A stretch of DNA of 64,000 nucleotides from Undaria pinnatifida (taxonomy: Eukaryota; Sar; Phaeophyceae; Laminariales; Alariaceae): contig JABAKD010000026.1 in the NCBI GenBank assembly GCA_012845835.1, forward strand, positions 3,550,199-3,614,198. The letters are read 5' to 3'. Position 1 is the stretch's first letter. Each line of letters opens with the position of its first letter. Positions 1 to 12,300 of the stretch are shown piece after piece. The position numbers and the translations under genes were made by a program. The notes below the pieces were generated by a model that saw nothing but the letters and a program-made list of their open reading frames with translations, did no database searches and had not been told where the DNA came from.

Positions 1-3000
1 GCACAGTTACCGCGAATCGATACACGGTATACCAAGTATACTGATGACCGTCTCACCCAGGTTTGCTTGATAAAGGTGTCTTAGAGATTTTGCTAAGCTA
101 GAGCCATGGTGCGAGCAAAACCAAGCTTTGCGCGCCAGATTTATCGCAAACGTATCAGCACTTCGATTTTCGCTTTCAATACTATCGCTAAGACAGCCAA
201 CGGAGTATCCAAACAACGCGGGGGGAGACCCGCAGACTTTCGTCAAGTTTTGTCATTCGGGCATTTTTGCACTCAACCAAGATGGTACGCTCCGCGTATG
301 CAGTGTTCATCCCTCTCTGTACTGCTTATCCCCCCCTGCTTATCCTACTTGGAGCGAGACTGCCTCCGTCCGACAGAGCACTGCTGTGCGCTTGCCGGTG
401 ATCCTCGAACCCCAGTACTTCTTCAGCAAACTGTGCAGGGTAAAGGGATTGCCGACCGTTTATCCTCGTATTACTGCTGTCTCCGGTGAGAGCCTGGTGC
501 AGACGCCAGAAGAGCGGCAAGGGACACGAGAGAAAGAAAGACAGACAGAAAGACAGACAGACAGACCCACAGACAGGCGTATTTCGCGACGATAAGACGG
601 AGGATGTCAGTCATCCGCGGTTAGACGAAATATGGGTCGACCACGCCGGCATGAACGCGGAACGCCGATGAAAACTCCGCGCGAGAATTGGCCGCTAAAC
701 AATTTGTGGCTGCGGTTGTGGGGAACAAATACTTATAATTAGAGTTGGGTCAGTTTTGGAATAGTCCAAGGGTTAAGGCCGTTCTGCTGCATGTTAAGGG
801 GGGTGATCTTATCATTGGAACTACGCATCACAAATCCCAAATCAAATCACTGATATTTCTCCGGGCAATCGTGAGCCACAAAACGCAATATTATTGTGCT
901 CGTACATAGCATCACACGCGTGGCAGAATCGTTTAGGTGCCCACAAACCGTGTCCAGCTTTACACAGTATCGTATATCGCGACCACAAGGTTCGAAGTTT
1001 TTTAAAAGCGACGGTATCGATCGCCGGCTAAGGAACCGCGCGCCACGAACCCATGTGACTCACGAATCCACGTGACTTAAGGCTACTATAATTTTTGTTG
1101 TAGTATTGCACCCCATTTTTACTATTAATACCAAGTATAGGCCACTCGCGCGAGTGCCTCTGTATCTCGCTCAAAAACGGACTAACATATGTTTGTGTTG
1201 GCGCGGCATCAAACAGTTCCATTGATACTATTCACATCAAATGGCATATAGTGAAAAGCGCAAAAAGTCATTAGCATTTGTAGTAGCACGTCCAGTAATA
1301 CCTCTTCTATTAGTGCCTCTACAGTTAATAGTACCTCTAGTATCACCTCTACTTGCAGTTCCTCCAGTAGTACCTCTATAATAGCATTACTATTAGTCAG
1401 TAGTGTTGCAAAAACATAAGGTATGCGTCAACCTTCAAAGCGAGCGCCCTAAAAATGACCCCCCAACGCACGCAATATCTACCTCGTCGGTGAAAACCCG
1501 ACATCGTGCTCCTTCCCGGCATTGCATTGTAGGGTGCGAGGGTCATACTAATAGCTATTATACCACTAGGGTCACACCACTGTGGTCATACGGTTCTACG
1601 GACTACGACTATGTGTGGCACGATGGTTTCAACTACTAATAGTAACACCTCCCCAACCGTAGCTCCGCACCGGTGTTGTCGTGTTGTCGTGTTGTCGTGT
1701 TGTAGTGCATGTACGAGGGATTCGAGGGTCGATCATCTTACGGGCTACGACCATGTATGATACCATGATTGCGAAAGTTACGCCCTCCCCAAACTTAGCC
1801 TAGGTCACTTGTGGTCACTTGTCGTCACTTATCGTCAATTGTCGTCACTTGTGGATACCACCATCACACTTGTGGATACTACCATCTTCATGCGATGCCA
1901 TCTTCATGCGGCGCGAGTGAGCCAACGGGCGTGAACTTTTGCACGCAAACCTAACAAGGCCATGTCACCGTGTCATAGAAACCCTCCTAAGAGGAAGACC
2001 CAGGCGTCGGTTTTTCTTTGGCAGACGACGACTATGTCTAAAAGCAGATCATTTCATTCAATTAATCTCGCGGGCCGGTCCAATCTTGGTCCAAGATCAT
2101 TATATCGAAGCCCCATACAAACTGCACGCGGAAGACACCCGGCGTAAGGTGGAACGCCTCAAAACACTCCTTGGGGTACGTATTGATAGTGCAGGCTTTT
2201 CCATAGGTAAATATCTTATATTTCTGCATTTTAGGTGTAAAAACAGTGCTTTGATCGATTGACCACGAGCTATCACAGCATCATGGCTGTACTTCAATTT
2301 CGGCGCAAAAAAATATCAATCTCTCCATGCAAAGTTTCTTGTCATTGGAGGCTCGAGTGTTTCGCGTTCTAACCGAATGCTGTACGGGTACCCAAGTAGA
2401 CTCGGCTGCAGGAGTGGTACTATCCATGTCCAGCCGTGCCGCCTTGCACGTTTTTCGAGGACAACGCCGTGGAAAGGGCCGGCCCGCATCTCGCATGACC
2501 CAACCATACTGTAAAGCTGGGGGCATAGCAAGGAGTGTTGCACGTTAGCCAGCAACTATTATTAGAATAGCATTTGGCCCTTTTCATTTTATTTTTAATC
2601 CTTACTTTTACTTTCCAGCCCAACGCGTAAGAGGTTTTACTCTCAGTGGCCTTCTGGACAAGCCGTGGTGACAGGTGTCTCCCCGTTCTCCACCCCGGTA
2701 CTATTTGTCCCTGCACAGAAGAAAATTTAATATTAATAGTGTTTGCAGTTACCAGTAGTTCTTCCACTCCGGACAGCCTCGAGAAAAAGCGGAAAGCTGC
2801 ATTTGCCGCAGCTACATTTTCCCTGGTCATGTGCCGTTTTTCTCGTGCTCGTGGGGATAGCCGCACGAAAACCGAACAAAAGGTATGCGTCACGCTATCC
2901 TTGTTATACACATCGTCTCCCTCGGATGTGGATATTCATTAACCTCTAATCCCCCCCCCCCCCAAACACTACGCCTCCCCTACGGAGGGTTTATGGGATA

Positions 3001-5068
3001 TATGGAAGGAGCGTACTGAGTGCCCAACCGTCGAAAGTGTCTCTACTACGAGTAGGAATGAACGGTGCTCCGTCTCGAAAGGGATAAGTGGTCAATGGCA
3101 TGGTCAAATCACTAAGGCAAGCATGGTATGGTCAAATTATTGATAATATGGCAAGCAACAAATGAGTGCGCCCTCCCGAGCACAATACCCCCTTACACCC
3201 CCCCCCAAACACTATCTAGTGTATACAGTATACAGTATACAGTACACAGTAAGCCTGCGCATTCGGCTACCCCGTGTTCCCGCGAACGGCGTCGGCTTAT
3301 GGGACGCGGCTTCCAACAAATCCGACACAATCTTCACCAATTTGTCTCACGACGAGTTTTGTCTGTGTGTTTGTTTCGTGTTTGAGCGTTTGATTGTTTG
3401 ATCAACACATACATGCCGAAGATGCTAGTCCACGTTGCAGTAGGAACGACGCTAGGAGTGTTTTCAGACGATTTCCTGGCTTCTAGAGAGGAAGGTACAG
3501 GAGTAGATAGCGGCGATGAGGTGTTTGTGAGCACAACACCAACATGAGTTATTGATCAATAGGTATCGAGAAAGTAGCACGCCGTAAATATTCGCGAGGG
3601 GACTTCACAACGTAGTGTTGTGCTACGTTTTTGTTACTGTATACTACGAGGGGACCCAGGGCACGTGAAAAAACTTGAACGGTGGTGAGGCGCTGCGTCG
3701 CTTTCTTGGAGGAAAATATGTTCTGTAAAGACACCGCGGTAAGTAAATGTTGGGCCGTACTACGAACGGAAGGTGTTTGTGGTTCATTGAAGCACGTCAG
3801 TGCGACCCCGGGGTGCTTTACGTCGAGGTATCACCGCCCGACCGTGGTATCGAAAATCAGAGCGCCTCCTCCGCCTACTCGCAACGGCAACCCGCACTTA
3901 CACGTGAAAGGCAGAGCGCCCCCCTTCCTACTCCAAATGACAAGCCACCCTCCTCGGTTTTTAATTAACACTGTGTTCGTCGTCGGAAAATGCTTCCCAA
4001 GCTCGAGGAGAAGACAAAAAAAACAGCACGTGTCCACTAATTACTGGTTATGTGGCACACCCGATGTTCGCGACAAGGTTTGTCCTGGCGCGACTGTTTT
4101 TTCACCGCCGCGGGCAATCTTTCGAATGCAGGCTTGTCTGCTCCCGCTCTCCGATATTGATTACATAGCATTAGTGACCTGGCTAGTGGGTAGCGCTATT
4201 CAACCAACACCACGAAATGAGCAGAGGAAGCTGGTAAATAGTACACTCGCAGCCAGAATTCTGATGTGTGCGGTATCTACTGTACCCACATCACGAAACG
4301 AAAAATAAAACGTGGAGGAAGCGATTGAATAGTTCCGGGTAACCTCCCAGCTATGGTGTCCTTTCGTTGCGCTTACCTACTGATTATGAATGCATCACTG
4401 ATCGCGGAAGGATAATTTGTTCAATTTCAATCTGCCACAAGGGTCGTCGCCACACAATAGCGCTTCTTGGTCCGGGCGGATTTGGGTACAGTACTAACAT
4501 AGTAACAGAGGAATTTGAGCAGATTCCATAGTGTACATACAGAGACACCCTCACAACAACGCGGAATATCTACTTTACTATACTAACACTATTATTCCGT
4601 GTTATATATATATACAGAAGCACCCTGTAATATCGCGGATTATCCAGCTGTGTTCCTTTGAAAGACTAGGTCGCGGTCCAGGTGCAGGAAGTTCCTGGTT
4701 TTAAAAAGTGACCGGAAAAAAAAGAATGTCTTCTGTGAGATCCGCGGATGTTGTCCAAAGTTGCATGTGTTCAGTCGGTTTTCCCGCCAGAAGCTCACAT
4801 ATATGTACATCATGCAATACTATACGTCGTTGGATTCACGGAGAAACAAGCCGTGTCAACCCGTTCGGAGCTGCACCTAGGTTTACGGGAAGACAATACT
4901 TTAGATCGTGCGGGATCCACTTTGCATCGGCAAAAGCCCGCTACGTATAAAAAATCATCCGTGAACGTAGACTGGTAAGAACCAGGACGCGCATGCCAGA
5001 AATGACGAAAGCCGGATCCACCATGATGTGCTTTTACATCGTGAAAGTCTTCCCCTAACGCGGGGACA
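1..5068. other. Region without a recognisable gene
   Basis: I see no exon with domain similarity in this 5-kb stretch, which lies downstream of the 3' end of the minus-strand CFAP251 gene. It holds short open frames without recognisable content, a GACA-rich microsatellite near 532-576, degenerate repeats of AGTACCTCT type near 1280-1400, GTTGTC repeats near 1676-1708, and GTCACTTGT-type repeats near 1805-1870. One frame is open from 128 to 595 and a good donor-like site (CCG|GTGAGA) occurs near 484. Part of a neighbouring gene could therefore enter here, but nothing in the protein is recognisable. Confidence 0.5.
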
Positions 5069-5096
5069 AGGGTTAGGGTTAGGGTTAGGGTTAGGG
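5069..5096 (+). repeat. Interstitial telomere-like (TTAGGG)n tract
   Basis: Four to five head-to-tail TTAGGG units lie about 125 bp beyond the stop codon of CFAP251. TTAGGG is the telomere repeat of many eukaryotes, including brown algae. The short perfect tract inside unrelated unique sequence looks like an interstitial telomere sequence, not a chromosome end. Confidence 0.85.
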
Positions 5097-5220
5097 TAAG
5101 GCTTCCCGCGGCCATTATACCGAGACCATTTTCGGGCGTTGCTTGCATTGACCATTATTCAAAGGGGACCACGCGCTGCCGTGTGGGCATGCATACTTCG
5201 AAAAGGCTACAGGTACCAGG

Positions 5221-8200
5221 CTACGCGTGTTTCTTTGCCTGAGAGTTGGAATTGAGTAATACCTCGAGGCAGTGAAAGAGCTCTTCCTCGCTAACCCGCT
5301 CTCCCGACGATTGGAGCTTTGCACAGATGGACGACCACGCCATTCGCGCGCCATCGTTTGAATCACCGCCCATGGACGCGAATGCTTCATGGATCACCTG
5401 CTCCGGCGAGTACATCGCGTTAAAAATGGGAGTATGTCACAATAAACCAACCAACAATTGCTTTGGACGAAGGCCGCGGGTTGCTACCATTATAACCTTG
5501 CCGTTGTAATGTTACTGCTGTATTCTCGAAGTTGCAACCTTGCCATTGTAATCTTGCTGGTACATTCTTGCCATTGTAATGTTTAGACTTTTTTATCTTG
5601 CGGGTAAACCCTTTACAACTAACTGCGCCCCATGGGTTTGGGGGCAAACCACTTGAAAATATTGTGGAAAAAGAGAGTGGGACGCCATATACGCGGCGGT
5701 AAAAGGGCGCGAGGGGCAACACGTGTTCATCGCTGGTAAAGAGCTAGGTTAGCCATAGCGCGACCAATTGGCTCCTGTGCATGTGCTTTGGACGATTCAC
5801 CTGTTTGCTGACGGGAAACACCGGGCGATGGTTGACGAAGAGGCGTATCACGCCGTTGAGATCAACAGAGTCCTCCACCTTTATGGCATGTGCGGAGTTG
5901 CAAACACGAGAACAACCCGTACAAAGCAACAAACCGGTGTAGTTTTCGATTAACAGCATCGATTCTTAGGCGCAGTTGCGAACCCGAAAACGACCCGTAC
6001 ACAATAACAAATCGGTACAGCTTTCAATTAGCGGCATCGGTCATACGGTATTCAGCGAATGGCATCGACGGTATCGCGTTCAATTAGCGGCATCGATCAA
6101 TGGTATGGTGTTCAAATAACGGTATCGATTTGAATAGTTACCCGGACCAAGTACGAAACGTGTGCGTAAACACGTGCAGAGTGGGACCTTTGCCGAAATT
6201 CCGTGGCTTTGATGGCGCTTGACAGGTCGTATGGACACCCTCCTCGGCTTGGGCAAAGAAAGAAGTGCAGCCCGCACGCGTGATTCAGACTCAGGCTGCG
6301 ATAGGACAGGGCCAATAATGTTTGGCTGAAATATTTTCTGGCTTATATGGCCCCTGAACTACTACTAGTGAACAGAGGAAACCGCCGAAAATCGTTGAAA
6401 CCCCTTCTGTGTTTTACAACAACATTCGTTGTATACCTATCACGCAGGTCCCTACAAAATAGGCCTACAACAGTATCCTTCCCGATTTTTATCCCGAAAA
6501 GCGCAAACGTAGCGTCGTTGGAGGGCTCATCTGACGTAATCAACTACGCTGAAAAACGATAGCCAAACCCGGGTTTGGCGCTGTTATTGTCGCGATGCAC
6601 ACGCCAAAGTGGGTTAAGCATGCTTTTCTTTTCCTCAAACCCAGTTTTTGGGTGAAGATTGTTGAACGGCTCCCCAAGCATGAAGACGAGAAAAGAGTAG
6701 GTGCACCCCCAACGTAATATTAGCAGCACGCGTCTTCCTCGTGTTCAATCTCTTGCCCTGATGCCCTGATGTGCATTTTTTTTTCGGTAAGAGTATGCTT
6801 CGTCACGCACGATCGTGCCCGCTCCGCACCAGCTGCCGACTGAATCCCCAGCAATTATTCCAGCCAGCGCTTCGGTCGATTGAACGTTTAAAAACGTTAC
6901 ATCATTGTATGACGGTCGATTGAAGAACGTGCAACATTTTTTAGATGCGGTCGATTGAACGTTCAATCCTTTTTTAGCGCACGCCACAGTTAGTTGATTG
7001 AGCGAGCGACAATTATTTGGTCCAAGACACTGCCAATCTAGTGGAGGGATCACTGAGCGTCTCACCTCCCCGGTCTCGGTAAATGTTGAGTACTTGATCT
7101 CGTTCGACATGTGGGCAACCTCCTGCAAGGCGAGAAGCGACGTTTAACGATGAACACGGCGTAACTTGAATAGTTCGACACCGCTAGTTTTTGGTTGGTT
7201 CCTGTTCGTTTGACCCTGAAAAATTGTTTGACCTTGAAAAAACAAAAATCGAGGGCTAAGGTCACGTTAACTCCCTGGGAACAGCTGGGTTCCCCATGAG
7301 ACCGGAGGCGTTTGATATGTACAGGTTTGTTGGCGGAGCCGGATTGCGCCATGAGACCGAGTCGTTTAAAATGTACGGGTTTGGTGGCTATATACCTCCG
7401 ATGGTGTCGTGGTGAAGTAGAATACTTGGTATACTTCTAGGCTAGGGACACTATACTGAGATTCAATGCGTCGACAGGCGTTCACCAATGCTTTTAACGC
7501 ATCGTCTTGCAGCTTAAAGCCAATGGCATGCGTGCCTTGCCCGTTGCGCTCGGCAGGTGTCCACCAATTGCCGGGCCATAGCTCTTCTTCATCGCATGAA
7601 TCTAGTTGGGGTACAAGCGCAGAGCTTGGCCTATCGGTTACTTCGTCACATGAGTCTGGTTGACATAAGCTTTTATTTTGTTCTATCATTGAAGTTGCAG
7701 ACCTAAGTTATTGTTTTCGTTTTTACGTTTAGGGTTTTGGCCAATATATCCGTGAAGTTGTATCCTCATCAAGTGTCAAATTTTACGTACGATTTCGCGC
7801 ACACTCGCTCCTCACCTGCTCCGTTGGATAATAGCCCAACGCTCGCATAATATTCGGCACCTCCGCAATAGGAACGGCGTTTGATGTTGATCTCTCGCTC
7901 GTCGTGTCCTCCCCTTGAGTCCTCAACAGAGCGTAGAAGAAGTACTCCATGAGCTCCTAGATTGGACCCCCAATGAACGAATGCAAGCATGATGAGCGGA
8001 TGCAACTACGATTACGTCGTACCATGCTATCGTCGCCTTAATGTATACCTTGTATCTAGCGTGGGATGGATGAGGTCTCTCTGGTACGATCAGCCGAGGC
8101 ATGCCACGGCTGGGGTGCAGCTAATTATTGGTGGGGCTCCTCACTGGAGACGCTCCATACCATACCATATAATATACCATACCATACCATACCATACCAT

Positions 8201-9379
8201 ACCATACCATACTATGCCATACTATACCATATAATATAACATACCATATAATATACCATATACCATACCATACCATGTACCATACCATACCATATAATAT
8301 ACCATACCATACCATACCATATAATATGCCATACCATACCATACCATATCATACCATGCCATACCATACCATATCATATCATACCATACCATACCATACC
8401 ATACCATACCATACCATACCTCTCAAACAAACACACGCACAAAAAACTGAGAATATTTCAAAGTGCGATAAAGCGATAAAGCAATATAAACGATGGCCAT
8501 GGCCTAGGTATACGACGGTTTCAAGTTTCAACTCAATAAAAAGCTACAGAAACATGGCATCCCGACGATGATGTGTTAGGGAGCGCCGTCATTCAAGAAA
8601 ATAATAGCTTCGCCAAAAAGCGGTATACCTTAATACCTTGATACCTCAATACCACTATTCGAGCTACTTCCTCTGCAATGATTCACCGGCAATCAACGCG
8701 CCACCTCGTCGGCAGGAATGAACGAAAGCAGAATTGATGCCAGTGTATCAAGGATCAGACGAGTGTGGGTTCAGGGAGAATGTCGGCAGCGCGACTCGTG
8801 GAAGCCGATCTAACAACCTAGTGCAACAGCGCTAGTCGTCGCGACCGATTCAGGCGGCTGACAGCCAATCTCGGTGACACCTCGTTACCCCAAAATACGT
8901 TGTCGAGTTGTCGAGTTGTCGAGTTGATGTGTCAGATGCTTCATGAACCAAATCAATGCCACGCTTCCCTATATATAGCGCTAGAACGAAGGGTTTGTCC
9001 CGAACGTAGAATCTACATATATACCCCAACACACGGGGGTGGGGGGGGTGCTCAGTTCATGCATAACCGAAGTCGTATGACCATAGGCCACGGGGACGGG
9101 GACGGGGGGGGTACTCGTTTGTTGCTTTCCTTAGTCATTCGACCAGGAGGAGGGGGGGGGGGGGCGTGAACATTGACGCTTCGTGATGGATATTTCCGTA
9201 ATAACTAGTGCTTTCGGGCGCCTCACCTCGTGTAGTTCCCCTCCTTCCCCCCCCTGTAATTGCTCCAGAAACGGTGCCATTTCGTCCATAACCTTAGTGC
9301 CCGATTGTTCTATCTTCGATTCTGCACCCCCTCCTATCTCTAGCGCGTTTGTGGCTGATGTGTTTGAAGTTGCGTGCTT
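5221..9379 (-). other. CFAP251: CFAP251 exons 15-19: C-terminal EF-hand-like region
   Basis: Exon 15 starts with about 28 low-complexity residues (Thr/Ser/Asn/Gly) and then the conserved DEMAPFLEQLQGGEGGELHE. Exon 16 has ELMEYFFYALLRTQGEDT and VPNIMRALGYYPTEQ. Exon 17 (19 codons) has EVAHMSNEIKYSTFTETGE. Exon 18 (26 codons) has DLNGVIRLFVNHRPVFPVSK. Exon 19 has VIHEAFASMGG and an EF-hand-like helix pair ending ELFHCLEVLL. All five introns are phase 0. The product stops soon after the last helix, and the longer tail of animal orthologues is not present. From the family, this end carries calmodulin/EF-like folds that contact other spoke-base proteins. Confidence 0.9.
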
Positions 9380-12300
9380 CTGCAGCGGAGTGTGGCCGAC
9401 GAAAAACAAAAACGCTTCGCTTGGGTAATGTTGTTGGCGGTTATTGCGAACCAAAGAAAGGTCAGAAGACGGTAGGTTTGGGTGCCGTTAGTCACACACG
9501 GGATTCGAACCGAAAAGTGTACTTAAAATAGAGATACATCACAACCAATGGGACTTCGTTCAGCTAGCGCCGTTAGTCATACATGGGGCTCGAACCCTGG
9601 TTTGGGTTTTTCGTTAAGATCCACCATAGCCACTCAAATAGGTGTATGGGGCTCGAACCCTGGGTTGGGCTTTTCGTTAAGATCCACCATAGCCACTCAA
9701 ATAGGAGTTAACACAGTGGTTACGATGTGTCTCGGAGACACACACATCTAGGAGATTCCACACTACGATAGTTACAATTACGTCTAGACCATCGTCCGCC
9801 CCACGTCTAAATAGTCGTCTTCTGACCCCTGACTTATCTGTTTGCGAAAATGCGCTATACGTTATACGTTATAACGTTGTTCGAGATAAAGGTGGTCGAC
9901 CTATTGAAGTCGATGGAGTAAAAAAACTCTGCGAGGTAAAAGCGGTGGGTCTACAAGTTGATGGCCCGTACTTCTGGCAAGATTTACATCTTCTTTTCAA
10001 CTGTCTGCCATCCGACCATGTGCAGGGTTACAGTAGTATCAAATTAATCGCAAAAAAAAATCGAAGAAACAAAAGTGCAAAAGAAGTCGCGCAAAGCAAC
10101 GACATCCCGAACCGATCGATGATCAACAATCCTCCCAAACAAAAATGCCCAAATGCCCCTGCATCGCATCCGTCAAACATTGAGGTTCCGAATTAATAGG
10201 ACTCTCGCCGTTGTAACGAAATTGTCCTGGGGTATCAGCGACGGCGACATGAAGATCAGTCTGACAGTTTGGCCACCTCTATCGCCTTTAGTATGTATCC
10301 CTACACTCCCTATAGTATACGGTGCGGGTTGCTTGATTGGATTGCGGCGCTATTGGCCTTGGCCTCGCGGTATACTACAACTATCACATCACGAGTATGA
10401 CGTCAATATTTTTTTTCAACACGGGTGCGTCACCTGCATGGCCTGCGCATTAATTTTCCACAGGTTGACAGTAAGGTCTTTGCCTCCGGCTGTGGCCAAG
10501 TAGTTTCCATCACCGCTGACAGAGAGCGAGGTGATCTCGCCAGGATGCGCGATGAGACCCATCATTTTGTGAGAGTCACCGTCAAAAGGCATCTGTACCT
10601 GGTAACGAGAACGAAATCGATACGAAATTGACACGAGAACATTCGAGGGATACGACGGCATCGCACGAGTAATGCTCAAGTCTGTGAAGAGAACGAAGAG
10701 AACGAATACTGTAGCTGCGGAAGGGGTCAGCACCCACACGTCAAAATTACTCAAAGTTTTCGTCCAGCCATCTGTACAAGTACCCCACTCGTTGGTTTAT
10801 CCGAAACGCGCACATCGGCTACAGCATACCAACATCCTTAAGGCAGGTGTTTCCATTGTATACGCTGTGAACGTGACGACGGTGGAGCACCACAAATCAG
10901 CCATTAACGCCCTGCCTGCCAAATCCGGATGAAGATTGATATTGGTGCACGGACTCTGCTGGATTTTGGTTGTGTACACCGGCCAGTACTGCTGGCCATC
11001 GATGAAATGGCTTACCGAATACCAAGGTACCTTTTCTTCGCAGACTTACTCCCTTCTATTACACCAGCGCTTGTAATGTTTCCATGGCCAATGCCCGCAA
11101 GCGTCGGAATGACACGGTGGGGCACACGCTGCAAAGGCGTTCAGTGCCCCCTACGGTGACACCCATGCTATGATGGGAGCGCAACTATTATAATTTTTCT
11201 GAGGCTCTTCACTTGAGGGAGGTCTAGTCGACACCAATAGTCCACATCAATAGTCCACATCAATAGCCTACGTCAATAGCCCACATCAATAGTCCACATC
11301 AATGTATAGTCCACATCAATAGTCCAAGTCAATAGTCAACATCAATAGTCCACATCAATAGTTCACATCAATAGTCCACATCATTAGTGCACATCAATAG
11401 TCCACATTATTAGTGCACATCAATAGTCCTCACCGAAAACACTACCAGGTACCAGGTACCTGATACATTTGAGAAAAATGTACGCTTAACCTGACGAACA
11501 GATCCCACGGCCTACTGGTAGACGTTTAAAAAATAACATAAAACAGGATGTGAAGTGCTGTACAGTTGAGGGGACCTTCGTCAATCGGAAAAACAATAGG
11601 CAAAAACCTACCAGGTATAACTTATCATAGCACTCACTCCCCAACCCAAGAATCTCTTGTCGGCGGAAACACTCAGGACATTTCACGGGTCGGGTCGCCG
11701 CTCACCGGTCGGATCAGATCAGGGTGATCCAGCCCGACCCGTAATCTTTGAAAACCTCCTGACCCGACCCGACCCGTAAGATTTCCAACACCTCCTGACG
11801 CGACCCGCCTCGACGAGCTATTTTTTCAACCTCCAGATCCGACCCGCGGGCCGGGTCATGACCTGTGATTTTAAATCCCCGGAAGTATTGTGGCCAAATC
11901 CTAGCTGCACCTATCGTAGCACAGCACGCGTCATCCATTCAAGCAACCCCGTGGATCAGAGCTACATAGGCCAAACCCTTCTGCCTCTATCGCAGCGCGG
12001 CCCCACACACTCACACACACACTCACACACACCGACACACACCCACACACCCACACACTCACACTCACACACCCACACACCCACACACCCACAAACCCAC
12101 AAACCCACACACCCACACACCCACACACCCACACACCTGCACACTCACACACACCCACACACCCACACACCCACACACCCACACACCCACACACCTACAC
12201 ACCCACACACCCACACACCCACACACACTCACACTCACACACACTCGCACTCACACTCACACTCACACTCACACTCACACTCACACTCACACTCACACAC

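Noticed and set aside
128-595. Possible exon of a neighbouring gene (donor-like CCG|GTGAGA near 484)
   Set aside because: The frame is open but the protein is not recognisable and the 3' part runs into a GACA repeat. Too weak to annotate as coding.
3682-4308. 208-codon plus-strand frame
   Set aside because: It begins with GTG, has no recognisable domain and no splice or homology support; most likely chance.
8121-8571. Open frames with Tyr-His-Thr-Ile-Pro or Trp-Tyr-Gly-Met periodicity
   Set aside because: They are translations of the CCATA array.
9460-9720. tRNA gene
   Set aside because: B-box/T-loop words are present, but no acceptor stem, D-arm or anticodon arm can be paired.
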